Source: an uncultured Phascolarctobacterium sp. (GTDB taxonomy: Bacteria; Bacillota; Negativicutes; Acidaminococcales; Acidaminococcaceae). From it: a stretch of DNA of 12,936 nt. The notes below the pieces were generated by a model. It searched no databases. It saw only the letters and a list, made by a program, of their open reading frames with translations, and had not been told where the DNA came from. The stretch is taken from positions 1-12,936 of the forward strand of contig CALCUU010000137.1 in NCBI GenBank assembly GCA_937906915.1. The letters are read 5' to 3'. Of this stretch, positions 1 to 7,346 are shown piece by piece (the first letter of the stretch is position 1; every line of letters starts with the position of its first letter). A program made the position numbers and the translations under genes.

Positions 1-384
1 TTAGAAATTAACTGGCCCGTAGTGGGTATGGTTATTGAAACTGGTACTGCGGAAAGCAGGGAGTTTACTTCTAATGGACTGCTTCTTGCGGTGCGGGTGC
101 TGCCTGTTGCTCCTAAGACGAAGGGTGGCAGTGCCATTGTCATCTTGCAGGACGTTACGGAGCTGCGCAAAAAGGAAGAAGAGCTTGAAGCTTTGAACGC
201 AGAGCTTGCAGATTTAAGGGAGAGCCTTGAAACGAGAAAGCTTCTTGACAGAGCGAAAGGTATCTTGATGGCTGCCCACGGTATGACGGAGCAGGAAGCT
301 TATCGTAAGATGCAGCAGTTTAGTATGGCGCAAAGAATCTCCCTAAAAGAATTGGCTGAAAAAGTTATCCAAAGTGTAAAATAG
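1..384 (+). CDS. PAS/ANTAR-domain antitermination regulator, 3' part
   Basis: The reading frame is open from the first base, so the gene begins upstream and 127 C-terminal residues are visible. The first ~45 look like the end of a PAS-type sensory fold, with a strand finishing in AIVILQDVTELRKKEEE as in PAS boxes. A short coiled coil follows (ELEALNAELADLRESLE). The last ~55 residues are an ANTAR domain: RKLLDRAKGILMAAHGMTEQEAYRKMQQFSM, then the KELAEKVI helix. ANTAR domains bind paired RNA hairpins in nascent leaders and prevent termination, commonly for nitrogen or ethanolamine genes. The signal and target of this protein cannot be read from the window. The gene ends with TAG and is followed by two hairpin terminators, so it is the last gene of its unit. 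The ANTAR call is firm; the PAS call rests on the visible end only. Confidence 0.88.
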   Translation, partial: LEINWPVVGMVIETGTAESREFTSNGLLLAVRVLPVAPKTKGGSAIVILQDVTELRKKEEELEALNAELADLRESLETRKLLDRAKGILMAAHGMTEQEAYRKMQQFSMAQRISLKELAEKVIQSVK

Positions 385-405
385 AATATGTTAATACAAA
401 AATGT

Positions 406-445
406 GCTTCGTTAGCAAGAATTTTGCTTAGCGAAGCGCTTTTTT
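406..445 (+). terminator. Intrinsic terminator 1 after ANTAR gene
   Basis: GCTTCG (406-411) pairs with CGAAGC (432-437). An inner stem AGCAA/TTGCT (414-418 with 424-428) closes a 5-nt loop, with a small internal bulge between the two stems. A T run follows at 440-445. Confidence 0.75.
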
Positions 446-467
446 ATGCTAGCGAAGCATCTTTTTT
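446..467 (+). terminator. Intrinsic terminator 2, tandem backup
   Basis: ATGCT (446-450) pairs with AGCAT (456-460) over loop AGCGA and is followed by CTTTTTT. The stem is short, but it lies directly behind terminator 1 and repeats its GCGAAGC text, so the two look like a tandem pair isolating groESL from the upstream unit. Confidence 0.55.
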
Positions 468-498
468 GAATAAAGTGTAAAAAATCTGCGAAAGAGTA

Positions 499-526
499 TT
501 GCTTTTTATTTGGCTTTCAGTATAAT
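499..526 (+). promoter_or_regulatory. groESL sigma-A promoter
   Basis: The -10 TATAAT (521-526) is perfect. The -35 is a weak TTGCTT (499-504), 16 bp upstream. The predicted transcript would start near 533, just before the CIRCE palindrome, so a repressor bound there would block initiation. Confidence 0.75.
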
Positions 527-538
527 AATAATTGCGAG

Positions 539-565
539 TTAGCACTCCGGTGTTTAGAGTGCTAA
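539..565 (+). promoter_or_regulatory. CIRCE operator (HrcA binding site)
   Basis: TTAGCACTC (539-547), a 9-bp spacer, then GAGTGCTAA (557-565) is an exact match to the CIRCE consensus. HrcA, itself stabilised by GroESL, binds this element and represses chaperonin operons until heat or misfolded protein titrates GroEL. The gene for HrcA is not in the window. Confidence 0.97.
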
Positions 566-621
566 CGAGACTTAATTGTTAAAATTTATATTGATATATT
601 TTACGAAAGGGGTTTTCAAAG

Positions 622-912
622 ATGTTGAAACCGTTGTATGACCACATTGTAGTTGAAGTTGTAACTAAAGAAGAAAAAACTGCTAGCGGTATTTTCCTGC
701 CGGATACTGCTGCTAAAGAAAAACCGCAAACCGGTAAAGTAATTGCTGTTGGCGCAGGCAAAGTAACCGAAAATGGTACCCGCATTGCTCCCGAAGTTAA
801 AGTTGGTGAAGAAGTTGTATTTGCAAAATACAGCGGCACCGAAGTTAAACTGGACGGCAAAGAATATTTGATTCTTTCTGAACGCGACATTCTCGCAGTA
901 ATCGAAAAATAA
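622..912 (+). CDS. groES: Co-chaperonin GroES
   Basis: This is the 10-kDa co-chaperonin that caps the GroEL cavity in the cytoplasm. At 96 aa it has the usual family length. It opens with MLKPLYDHIVVEV, where most relatives have an Arg-rich version of this strand (lkPLgDRVvV). The mobile-loop region is TKEEKTASGIFLPDTAAKEKPQTGKV, followed by VGAGKVTENG and GEEVVFAKYSGTEVKLDGKEYLILSERDILAVI, all family landmarks. GAAAGGGG at 605-612 is a ribosome site 9 nt before the ATG. The gene is first in a groES-groEL pair with a 27-nt gap, under the CIRCE-controlled promoter. Nothing is odd about it. Confidence 0.97.
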   Translation: MLKPLYDHIVVEVVTKEEKTASGIFLPDTAAKEKPQTGKVIAVGAGKVTENGTRIAPEVKVGEEVVFAKYSGTEVKLDGKEYLILSERDILAVIEK

Positions 913-939
913 TTAACCTAAAGATAGGAGATAAGTAAA

Positions 940-2565
940 ATGGCAAAACAAATTCTGTTTAATGAAGAAGCTCGCCGCAAACTGGAAAGTGGCGTAAACG
1001 CATTGGCTGACGCTGTAAAAGTAACCCTTGGCCCTAAAGGTCGTAACGTAGTATTGGAAAAGAAATTTGGTGCGCCCACCATCACTAACGACGGCGTAAC
1101 CATTGCTCGTGATATTGAACTGGAAGATCCGTTTGAAAACATGGGTGCGCAACTGGTTAAAGAAGTATCCATTAAAACCAACGACGTTGCTGGCGACGGC
1201 ACCACCACCGCTACCGTACTTGCTCAAGCTATGATTCGCGAAGGCATGAAAAACGTAGCAGCTGGCGCTAACCCCATGGTTCTGAAAAAAGGTATCCAAA
1301 AAGCAGTAGACGTTCTGGTTGAAGAACTGAAAGCTGTTTCCCAAAAAGTAGAAACCAAAGCTGCTAAAGCACAAGTTGCTTCCATCTCCGCAGCTGACGA
1401 AGAAATCGGCAGCCTCATTGCTGACGCTATGGAAAAAGTTGGCGACGACGGCGTAATCACCGTTGAAGAATCCAAAACCATGGAAACCTGCCTGGAAACT
1501 GTAGAAGGTATGCAATTTGACCGTGGCTACATCTCCCCGTACATGGCAACTGACCCGGACAAAATGGAAGCTGTTTTGAACAACCCCTTGGTGCTCATCA
1601 CTGACCGCAAAATCACCATGATTCAAGACATTATGCCTGTTCTGGAAAAAGTTGTTCAAGGTGGTCGTGAACTGCTCATCATCGCTGAAGACATTGAAGG
1701 CGAAGCACTGGCAACCCTCGTAGTAAATAAACTGCGTGGTACCTTCAAGGCTGTTGCTGTTAAAGCTCCTGGCTTCGGTGACCGTCGTAAAGCTATGCTC
1801 CAAGATATCGCTATCCTCACCGGTGCAACCGTAATCAGCGAAGAAGTTGGCCGTAAATTGGACAGCGCTTCTGTAGAAGACCTTGGTCAAGCTGGTCAAG
1901 TACGCGTTACCAAAGAAATGACCACCATCGTTGACGGTGCTGGCAACAAAGAAGAAATCGCTGGTCGCGTAGCACAAATCCGTGCGCAAATTCCGGAAAC
2001 CACTTCCGAATTCGATAAAGAAAAACTCCAAGAACGTTTGGCTAAACTGGCTGGTGGCGTTGCAGTTATCAAAGTTGGCGCTGCTACCGAAGTTGAACTG
2101 AAAGAAAAGAAACTGCGCATTGAAGACGCTCTCAACGCAACTCGCGCTGCAGTAGCTGAAGGCATCGTAGCTGGCGGCGGTACTGCACTGCTCCAAGTAC
2201 AAGGCTCCTTGAGCAAAATCAAAGTTAGTGGCGACGAAAAAACCGGTGTGGAAATCGTAAGACGTGCTATCGAAGAACCTGTACGCCAAATCGCTTACAA
2301 CGCTGGCCTCGAAGGTGCAGTTATCGTTGACACCATTAAACGTAGCCGTAAAGGCTTCGGCTTCAATGCTTTGACCGAAGAATACGTTGATATGATTGCT
2401 GCTGGTATCGTTGACCCCACTAAAGTTACCCGTAGCGCACTGCAAAACGCAGCAAGCATCGCAGCAATGGTTCTTACCACTGAATCCATCGTTGCAGATA
2501 AACCGTCTAAAGAACCTGCAATGCCCCAAATGCCCATGGGTGGCGGCATGCCCGGTATGATGTAA
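940..2565 (+). CDS. groEL: Chaperonin GroEL (60 kDa)
   Basis: GroEL is the ring-forming ATP-dependent folding chaperone that works with the GroES encoded just upstream. Visible landmarks are AKQILFNEEARRKLESGVNA at the start, the nucleotide-binding TLGPKGRNVV and NDGVTIARDIELED, the catalytic-loop DVAGDGTTTATVLA, apical-domain EGMQFDRGYISPYM, and the C-terminal Gly/Met repeat GGGMPGMM. The length of 541 aa is normal. A TAGGAG ribosome site ends 9 nt before the ATG. Codon choice is that of a very highly expressed gene: Arg is nearly always CGT/CGC and Lys nearly always AAA. That gives a useful baseline for judging the other genes. Long open frames on the opposite strand are by-products of this codon bias. 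Confidence 0.99.
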   Translation: MAKQILFNEEARRKLESGVNALADAVKVTLGPKGRNVVLEKKFGAPTITNDGVTIARDIELEDPFENMGAQLVKEVSIKTNDVAGDGTTTATVLAQAMIREGMKNVAAGANPMVLKKGIQKAVDVLVEELKAVSQKVETKAAKAQVASISAADEEIGSLIADAMEKVGDDGVITVEESKTMETCLETVEGMQFDRGYISPYMATDPDKMEAVLNNPLVLITDRKITMIQDIMPVLEKVVQGGRELLIIAEDIEGEALATLVVNKLRGTFKAVAVKAPGFGDRRKAMLQDIAILTGATVISEEVGRKLDSASVEDLGQAGQVRVTKEMTTIVDGAGNKEEIAGRVAQIRAQIPETTSEFDKEKLQERLAKLAGGVAVIKVGAATEVELKEKKLRIEDALNATRAAVAEGIVAGGGTALLQVQGSLSKIKVSGDEKTGVEIVRRAIEEPVRQIAYNAGLEGAVIVDTIKRSRKGFGFNALTEEYVDMIAAGIVDPTKVTRSALQNAASIAAMVLTTESIVADKPSKEPAMPQMPMGGGMPGMM

Positions 2566-2601
2566 GAACTTACATCTAAATTAAATAGCTTTTAAAATTT
2601 A

Positions 2602-2635
2602 CCCCCTGTTACCTTGTGTGGCAGGGGGATTTTTC
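2602..2635 (+). terminator. groEL terminator
   Basis: CCCCCTG (2602-2608) pairs with CAGGGGG (2622-2628), followed by ATTTTT. The sequence closely resembles the terminator behind the next gene at 3638. Confidence 0.88.
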
Positions 2636-2636
2636 C

Positions 2637-2665
2637 TTTACTCTAACCCCCTAGAGGTTTATAAT
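2637..2665 (+). promoter_or_regulatory. Promoter of the alpha/beta hydrolase gene
   Basis: TTTACT (2637-2642), 17 bp, then TATAAT (2660-2665). The -10 is perfect and the -35 matches 4 of 6 positions. It overlaps the tail of the groEL terminator, so the hydrolase is probably its own transcription unit. Confidence 0.6.
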
Positions 2666-2701
2666 TAAGCTAATCAGTAAAGATTTTAAGGAGGTTTTCC
2701 T

Positions 2702-3631
2702 ATGTCTATCAGAGAAATTAGCTTCCCTTCTGCTAACGGCAGAGATACCATCAAGGCTTGGTCCTACAGCCCTCTTGGCACTCCCAAAGGTATCGTGCAA
2801 TTGATTCATGGTTACGGTGAACATTCCCGCAGATACCTGCATATGATTTTGAAATTTATCCAAGCAGGCTACATTGTTTATGCTGACGACCATCTTGGTC
2901 ATGGCAAGACCGGTTATGACGGTGGCACCTTGGGTGACCCCCACTCCGGTGGCTATATGACTTACTTGAAAGATGAAAAGCAGCTCCACGATATTGCTGT
3001 AGCAGATTATCCTGAGCTTCCGTATTTTATCTTTGGTCATAGCTGGGGTAGCATGCTGGCTCGTGCTTACGCTGCTCATTACGGCGAAGATATCAAAGGC
3101 TTGATGCTGTGTGGCTTGTGCTCCCAATGGAAAGGCTGCGAAATCGAATACGCAGACCCTGAATTTAACGCTGCTTACGAAGCTGACCCCTATCAACCGG
3201 CAGGCGCTTGGTTCGATAAAGTTTTCCTTGATATGACTGCTCGTGTGGAAAACCCCAATGGTCCTGCAGATTGGATTGCTAACGACGCAAGAATTGTAAC
3301 TGACCACGCTAACGATATGTTCAACACCTTTGACACTACCTTGGAATTGGCTTGGGACTTCGTTCAACTGTACCACTTCATTGAAAGTGACGAATGGGCT
3401 CCCATGGTTCCCTCCAACATTCCTGTGTACTTGATTGCCGGTGACCAAGACCCCTGCGGTAACTACGGTGAAGGCTTGTACCACGTTGCAAACCTCTTGG
3501 CAAATACCGGTAACAAAGTTTCTGTTAAGGCATATTCCGGCTATCGTCATGAAATTCACAATGAACTGGATATTCGCGACGAAGTTGTTGACGGCTTGAT
3601 TAACTTTGTTGAAGGCGTTTTGGCTGAATAA
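2702..3631 (+). CDS. Alpha/beta hydrolase, monoacylglycerol lipase / lysophospholipase type
   Basis: A cytoplasmic serine hydrolase of the Hydrolase_4 (PldB / monoglyceride lipase) family, 309 aa, with no signal peptide. The oxyanion-hole region is LIHGYGEHSRRY (residues 35-45). DDHLGHGKT follows at 62-70. The nucleophile elbow is GHSWGSM with Ser114. The acid is most likely Asp250 in GDQDPCGNYGEG and the base His283 in GYRHEIHNE. All three triad residues are present, so an active esterase or lipase acting on monoacylglycerol or lysophospholipid is plausible; the true substrate is not visible. AAGGAGG sits 7 nt before the ATG. The gene is flanked by two near-copies of the same terminator and converges on the permease gene downstream. 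Confidence 0.9.
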   Translation: MSIREISFPSANGRDTIKAWSYSPLGTPKGIVQLIHGYGEHSRRYLHMILKFIQAGYIVYADDHLGHGKTGYDGGTLGDPHSGGYMTYLKDEKQLHDIAVADYPELPYFIFGHSWGSMLARAYAAHYGEDIKGLMLCGLCSQWKGCEIEYADPEFNAAYEADPYQPAGAWFDKVFLDMTARVENPNGPADWIANDARIVTDHANDMFNTFDTTLELAWDFVQLYHFIESDEWAPMVPSNIPVYLIAGDQDPCGNYGEGLYHVANLLANTGNKVSVKAYSGYRHEIHNELDIRDEVVDGLINFVEGVLAE

Positions 3632-3637
3632 AAATTT

Positions 3638-3669
3638 ATCCCCTGTTACGAAGGTAGCAGGGGATTTTT
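3638..3669 (+). terminator. Terminator between convergent hydrolase and permease genes
   Basis: ATCCCCTGTTAC (3638-3649) pairs with GTAGCAGGGGAT (3654-3665) over a GAAG loop, with one G-T wobble, then TTTTT. It lies 6 nt after the hydrolase stop and 7 nt before the permease stop on the other strand, where A/T-rich sequence also follows the stem, so it can serve both directions. Confidence 0.92.
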
Positions 3670-3675
3670 GCTTTA

Positions 3676-4554
3676 TTATTCGCTTTTTGGTGTGGAGAAG
3701 AAGATTCCCAAACCAGCAATGATTACGGCGATGCCTACGAATTGTTGCAGGGAAATGCTTTCGCCTAAAATGAAGTAGGCTAAAATGCAGGTGCCAATGG
3801 GTTCGCCTAAGATGCTCATAGTAACTGCGGTGGCAGATACGTTTTTAAGAAGCAGGTTGAAAACAAATTGCCCACCAATGGTGCAGATAAGCGCCAAGCC
3901 TAAGAAGGAGTACCAGCTTTCCGCAGGGTAGGCGGTGAAGGAGTTGCCTTTTACAAGAGCGTAAGCTGCGAGGAAAACGGAGCTACTGGTGTAGCTAAGT
4001 ATGGAGTAGGGAACAACGCCTGTATCCTTACGCAAAATTTGTCCGACGGAAAAGTAGGCAGCGATTACGCCCGCAGATAAAAAGGAGATTAAATCACCCC
4101 AAAGGGCACGTTCATCAATCTGAAAATCTCCCCAGCCAATGATGGCACTGCCTGCGATTGCGATAAAGCAACCGATAATGGCGCGAGTGCGCAGCTTTTC
4201 TTGGAAGAAGCAGTAACCAAGCACCATAGAGAACAGCGGTTGCAAGGAAACAAGCACCGTGGAGCTGGCAACGGAGGTGTAGCTAAGTGATTCAAACCAC
4301 ATCACGTAGTGTACTGCAAGGAGCAAGCCTGCCAAAATTCCAAGGCGAACTTTCTTCGTTGGCAAGCTGAATAGTTCGCTTCTGCTATTTGTGTTGCCAA
4401 GGGCGAAGGGCAGTATGAGTACCGCAGAAAAGAACAAGCGGTAAAAGGCGGTGATGGCGGAGGGGGCACTTGCAATTTTAACGAAGATTGCCGAAGTGGA
4501 AAGTGCCAACACGCCTAGGATTAGAGCTATGTGAATGCCAATGCCGTAATGCAA
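3676..4554 (-). CDS. EamA/DMT-superfamily permease
   Basis: A 292-aa inner-membrane transporter with about ten hydrophobic helices and two EamA-type halves of roughly 135 residues each. Helices include IALILGVLALSTSAIFVKIA, AGLLLAVHYVMWFESLSYT and, in the second half, PIGTCILAYFILGESISLQQ and AVIIAGLGIF. The motif SVASSTVLVSLQPLFSMVLG followed by FFQEKLRTRAIIGCFIAIAGS is the family signature. Members export amino acids, metabolites or drugs; the substrate cannot be told from sequence. I chose a TTG start at 4554 because GAGGTG lies 6 nt before it and the first helix begins five codons later. The frame stays open much further upstream, but that part would cover the gene's own promoter and the guaA promoter and is low in sense. 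An in-frame GTG at 4563 is a weaker alternative. Confidence 0.88.
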   Translation of the reverse strand: MHYGIGIHIALILGVLALSTSAIFVKIASAPSAITAFYRLFFSAVLILPFALGNTNSRSELFSLPTKKVRLGILAGLLLAVHYVMWFESLSYTSVASSTVLVSLQPLFSMVLGYCFFQEKLRTRAIIGCFIAIAGSAIIGWGDFQIDERALWGDLISFLSAGVIAAYFSVGQILRKDTGVVPYSILSYTSSSVFLAAYALVKGNSFTAYPAESWYSFLGLALICTIGGQFVFNLLLKNVSATAVTMSILGEPIGTCILAYFILGESISLQQFVGIAVIIAGLGIFFSTPKSE

Positions 4555-4587
4555 AATGAGCACCTCGTTTTCAAAATATCTGCTTCC

Positions 4588-4616
4588 ATTATATATGAAA
4601 AGTTTTGCGCTTACCA
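4588..4616 (-). promoter_or_regulatory. Promoter of the permease gene
   Basis: On the minus strand, TGGTAA (4616-4611), 17 bp, then a perfect TATAAT (4593-4588). The start site would be near 4581, giving a leader of about 27 nt before the TTG start. The -35 is poor. Confidence 0.5.
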
Positions 4617-4723
4617 CATCTTCTTGGTAATAAAATTTTTCAGAAACGGTAGAATTGTCCGAATAATTCTTGAACGATTTATGATAAAGCGGAAAAATTA
4701 TTCGGGAAATTTTTCTAAAAAAA

Positions 4724-4752
4724 TATACAACGTGGAATGTTTGTGATATAAT
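4724..4752 (+). promoter_or_regulatory. guaA promoter
   Basis: TATACA (4724-4729), 17 bp, then TATAAT (4747-4752), which carries an extended -10 TG at 4744-4745. The leader to the ATG is only about 30 nt, too short for a purine riboswitch. Confidence 0.7.
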
Positions 4753-4788
4753 CAAAAAGTGGTATTTTACTTTATGAGGAGGATAATC

Positions 4789-6096
4789 ATGAAACAAGAT
4801 ATGATTGTTATTTTAGACCTTGGTAGCCATGAAAATACTGTTGTTGCAAGAGCTATCCGCGCATTGGGCGTTTATAGCGAAATTTATCCGCACGACATTA
4901 CTGTAGAAGAATTGAAAGCACTGCCCAACGTAAAAGGTATCGTAATCAACGGTGGCCCGAACAATATCGTTGACGGCGTTGCTATTGACGTACTCCCCGA
5001 AATTTATGAAGCTGGTATTCCTGTAATCGCAGCAGGTCACGATAAAGCATTGTGCGAAGTTAAACTTCCCCAATTTGCTAACGATGTAGAAGGCATCAAA
5101 GCTGCTTTGAAAGATTTTGTTTTTGAAACCTGCAAAGCTGAAGCTAACTGGAATATGGCTAACTTCGTTCATGACCAAATCGAATTGGTTAAAAAACAAG
5201 TTGGCGATAAAAAAGTATTGCTTGCTCTCTCCGGTGGCGTAGATAGCTCCGTAGTAGCAGCTCTCCTTTTGAAAGCTATTGGCGACAACCTGATTTGCGT
5301 ACACGTAAACCATGGCTTGATGCGCAAAGGCGAATCTGAAAGCGTAGTAGAAGTATTCAAAAACCAATTGAATGCAAACCTCGTTTACATTGATGCAACT
5401 GAACGCTTCCTCACCAAATTGGAAGGCGTTGCTGACCCTGAACAAAAACGTAAAATCATCGGCGAAGAATTCATTCGCGTATTTGAAGAAGAAGCTCGCA
5501 AAGTTGAAGGCGTTGACTTCCTCGGTCAAGGCACCATTTATCCTGATATCGCAGAAAGCGGTACCAAAACTGCTAAAGTTGTTAAATCTCACCACAATGT
5601 TGGCGGTCTCCCTGAAGACCTGCAATTTGAACTGGTTGAACCCCTGCGTCAACTGTTCAAAGACGAAGTTCGTGCTTGCGGTGTAGAACTTGGCTTGCCC
5701 GACCACATGGTATATCGTCAACCGTTCCCAGGTCCTGGCCTTGGCGTTCGTTGCCTTGGTGCAATTACCCGCGACCGTTTGGAAGCAGTTCGCGAAGCTG
5801 ACGCAATCCTCCGTGAAGAATTTGCTAAAGCTGGCTTGGATAAAAAAGTATGGCAATACTTCACCATCGTGCCTGACTTCAAATCTGTAGGCGTTCGTGA
5901 CAACGCACGCTCCTTCGAATGGCCTGTAATCATCCGCGCCGTAAACACCGTTGACGCAATGACTGCAACCATCGAACAACTTGATTGGCCCATCCTGCTG
6001 AAGATTACTGACCGTATCTTGGCTGAAGTTAAAAACGTTAACCGCGTTTGCTATGATATGAGTCCGAAACCGTCTGCTACCATCGAATGGGAATAA
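4789..6096 (+). CDS. guaA: GMP synthase with degenerate glutaminase domain
   Basis: GMP synthase converts XMP to GMP using ATP and an amino donor. The ATP-pyrophosphatase part is intact: P-loop SGGVDSS (residues 148-154), VNHGLMRKGE, QGTIYPDIAESG, KSHHNVGGLPEDL, the dimerisation domain QPFPGPGLGVRCLG, and C-terminal KPSATIEWE. The N-terminal class I glutamine amidotransferase domain is not intact. After VKGIVINGGPNNIVDGVAIDVLPEIYEAGIPVI one expects GICYGMQ with the nucleophile Cys, and about 100 residues later an HPE motif. Here the text jumps within about 35 residues to FVFETCKAEANWNM. The protein is 435 aa against about 510-525 usually. It probably uses free ammonia or ammonia from a separate glutaminase. 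ATG 4789 is chosen because AGGAGG is 6 nt upstream; an in-frame GTG at 4759 has no ribosome site. Confidence 0.95.
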   Translation: MKQDMIVILDLGSHENTVVARAIRALGVYSEIYPHDITVEELKALPNVKGIVINGGPNNIVDGVAIDVLPEIYEAGIPVIAAGHDKALCEVKLPQFANDVEGIKAALKDFVFETCKAEANWNMANFVHDQIELVKKQVGDKKVLLALSGGVDSSVVAALLLKAIGDNLICVHVNHGLMRKGESESVVEVFKNQLNANLVYIDATERFLTKLEGVADPEQKRKIIGEEFIRVFEEEARKVEGVDFLGQGTIYPDIAESGTKTAKVVKSHHNVGGLPEDLQFELVEPLRQLFKDEVRACGVELGLPDHMVYRQPFPGPGLGVRCLGAITRDRLEAVREADAILREEFAKAGLDKKVWQYFTIVPDFKSVGVRDNARSFEWPVIIRAVNTVDAMTATIEQLDWPILLKITDRILAEVKNVNRVCYDMSPKPSATIEWE

Positions 6097-6112
6097 TAAC
6101 ATATTGACTCTG

Positions 6113-6150
6113 AGTGGGCTGAAATTACTTGATTTCAGCCCACTTATTAT
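6113..6150 (+). terminator. guaA terminator
   Basis: AGTGGGCTGAAAT (6113-6125) pairs perfectly with ATTTCAGCCCACT (6132-6144) over 6 nt. The U tract is weak (TATTATCTTT), so termination may be partial. Confidence 0.75.
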
Positions 6151-6221
6151 CTTTGTAGTGTAGTATTCTTATGAGCAACGATAAGTGTTTTTGACCAAAA
6201 ACTTACGGATGGAGTATTTAT

Positions 6222-6250
6222 TTGTAAAACACGAAAAAATGTGCTATACC
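6222..6250 (+). promoter_or_regulatory. Promoter of the PAP2 phosphatase gene
   Basis: TTGTAA (6222-6227), 17 bp, then TATACC (6245-6250) with an extended -10 TG at 6242-6243. An AT-rich hairpin (AAGT-G-TTTTTG with CAAAAACTT, 6182-6203) lies upstream. The rest of the 213-nt gap after guaA shows no gene. Confidence 0.5.
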
Positions 6251-6309
6251 TAAAAATCCGTTGAGCAAAAGAATAAAACGCGGAACGGAGCAAGAAAAGA
6301 GGGATTGTT

Positions 6310-7191
6310 TTGGACTACTTATATTTTCTTCAGCAATTACGGCAAAGCACACCACACTGGCTGAACGAATGCATTGTGTTTGCATCGGAGTATATTGGCG
6401 ACATAGGTGGGCTTGTGCTGATGGCTTTGGTCTACTGGTGCATCAACAAGCGAGCAGGCACATTTCTGCTAATGAACTTTTCACTGGCCTATGTATGCAA
6501 CACGGTGATCAAAAATATTTTTTGCATTGAACGTCCCTTTTATCGTGATGTGAGACTGCAACCGTATGTGAAGGCTTCCGGCTATTCCTTCCCCAGTGGG
6601 CACACCATGCTGGCAACCGCATTTTACGGTGGCCTTGCAGTCTGGCAGCGCAAAAGAAAATGGCTTGTCGCCCTTTGTGTGCTGCTTACGCTGATGACTG
6701 CCTTTACCCGCAATTGGCTTGGGGTGCATACATTGGAAGATGTTTTGGTCGGCATTCTATGTTCGATATGTGTAATCGTGTTCAACAGCTTTCTGCTGCG
6801 ATGGGTGGAAGGAAAACCAGGAAGAGACATCTTCGTTTTTGTTGTTTCAGTAATCATTTTTATTGCGAACTGCGTACTATACCCAACGGGACTGAAGTCA
6901 GCGGGTATTTATAGTGGAGTGATGCTGGGATGGCTGATTGAACGCCGATTCATTCGTTTCGAAATCAGCAAGAGCATTGGTTTCCGGGTGATCACTTTTG
7001 TTGCAGGCATTGCTGTTGTGGGATTGTTGTATAAAGTGCTTTTACCGATGATGTTCGTCTCTTTCGAAAAGCAAGTGAAAGATATGCTGATCAGCTTCAT
7101 CGCATTCTTTATGGTAACTGCAGGCTGGCCAATGGTGCTGAAATTGCTATCGTCAAAAAAGACCGCTGTTTCTGGAAGAAGCGTTTTATAG
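6310..7191 (+). CDS. PAP2-family membrane phosphatase
   Basis: A 293-aa integral membrane protein of the phosphatidic-acid phosphatase type 2 family. The three-part active site is present: K69 to R75-P76 (KNIFCIERP), SFPSGH with His98, and R134-x5-H140-x3-D144 (RNWLGVHTLED). The Asp/His relay faces the outer side of the membrane in known members. About seven hydrophobic helices surround it, with an additional C-terminal bundle. Substrates in the family include undecaprenyl pyrophosphate, phosphatidate and phosphatidylglycerol phosphate; which one applies here is not visible. TTG at 6310 is the likely start: AAGAGGG lies 6 nt before it and no ATG is near. Arg codons are a scattered mix including CGA and CGG, unlike groEL and guaA, which could mean low expression or past transfer. 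Confidence 0.88.
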   Translation: MDYLYFLQQLRQSTPHWLNECIVFASEYIGDIGGLVLMALVYWCINKRAGTFLLMNFSLAYVCNTVIKNIFCIERPFYRDVRLQPYVKASGYSFPSGHTMLATAFYGGLAVWQRKRKWLVALCVLLTLMTAFTRNWLGVHTLEDVLVGILCSICVIVFNSFLLRWVEGKPGRDIFVFVVSVIIFIANCVLYPTGLKSAGIYSGVMLGWLIERRFIRFEISKSIGFRVITFVAGIAVVGLLYKVLLPMMFVSFEKQVKDMLISFIAFFMVTAGWPMVLKLLSSKKTAVSGRSVL

Positions 7192-7255
7192 TAAAACCGT
7201 TCTTGGTTTAGCGTGCTAAGAGCGTACCAAAAACGTAACAAAATTTTAAAATTTT

Positions 7256-7295
7256 CTCTCTGCTGACTAACGTTGGCAGGGAGTTTTTGTTTTTG
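7256..7295 (+). terminator. Terminator after PAP2 gene
   Basis: CTCTCTGC (7256-7263) pairs with GCAGGGAG (7276-7283), with one T-G wobble, followed by TTTTTGTTTTT. It is a close relative of the terminator at 8642. Confidence 0.85.
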
Positions 7296-7316
7296 CATAA
7301 AGTTCTTGCTAATAAT

Positions 7317-7346
7317 CTAATTATCAGATTGTTATTAGATAATTAG
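7317..7346. repeat. AT-rich inverted repeat upstream of the flavodiiron gene
   Basis: CTAATTATC (7317-7325) and GATAATTAG (7338-7346) form a perfect 9-bp inverted repeat with a 12-bp centre. An overlapping AATCT/AGATT repeat shares the first arm. It lies 37 bp upstream of the candidate -35 and has no U tract, so an operator is more likely than a terminator. The regulator is unknown. Confidence 0.5.

Noticed and set aside
406..460. Tandem hairpins as an ANTAR target RNA
   Set aside because: The loops are 5 nt and lack the paired hexaloop pattern with conserved A and G. T runs directly after each stem make ordinary terminators the better call.
913..2529. 538-codon open frame on the minus strand across groEL
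   Set aside because: It mirrors the strongly biased GroEL codons (AAA, GAA, GYN) and gives a Phe/Asn/Ser-rich sequence with no recognisable domain and no ribosome site.
4753..4788. Purine riboswitch upstream of guaA
   Set aside because: Only about 30 nt lie between the predicted start site and the ATG, and no riboswitch core is visible.
4555..4797. 81-codon N-terminal extension of the permease
   Set aside because: It would run through the permease's own TATAAT and the guaA promoter and ribosome site, and has no membrane-protein character. GAGGTG plus TTG at 4554 gives a normal-length DMT protein.
4813..6102. 429-codon open frame on the minus strand across guaA
   Set aside because: Same codon-bias effect as in groEL; the composition is Phe/Asn/Val-rich and the plus strand is an unmistakable GMP synthase.
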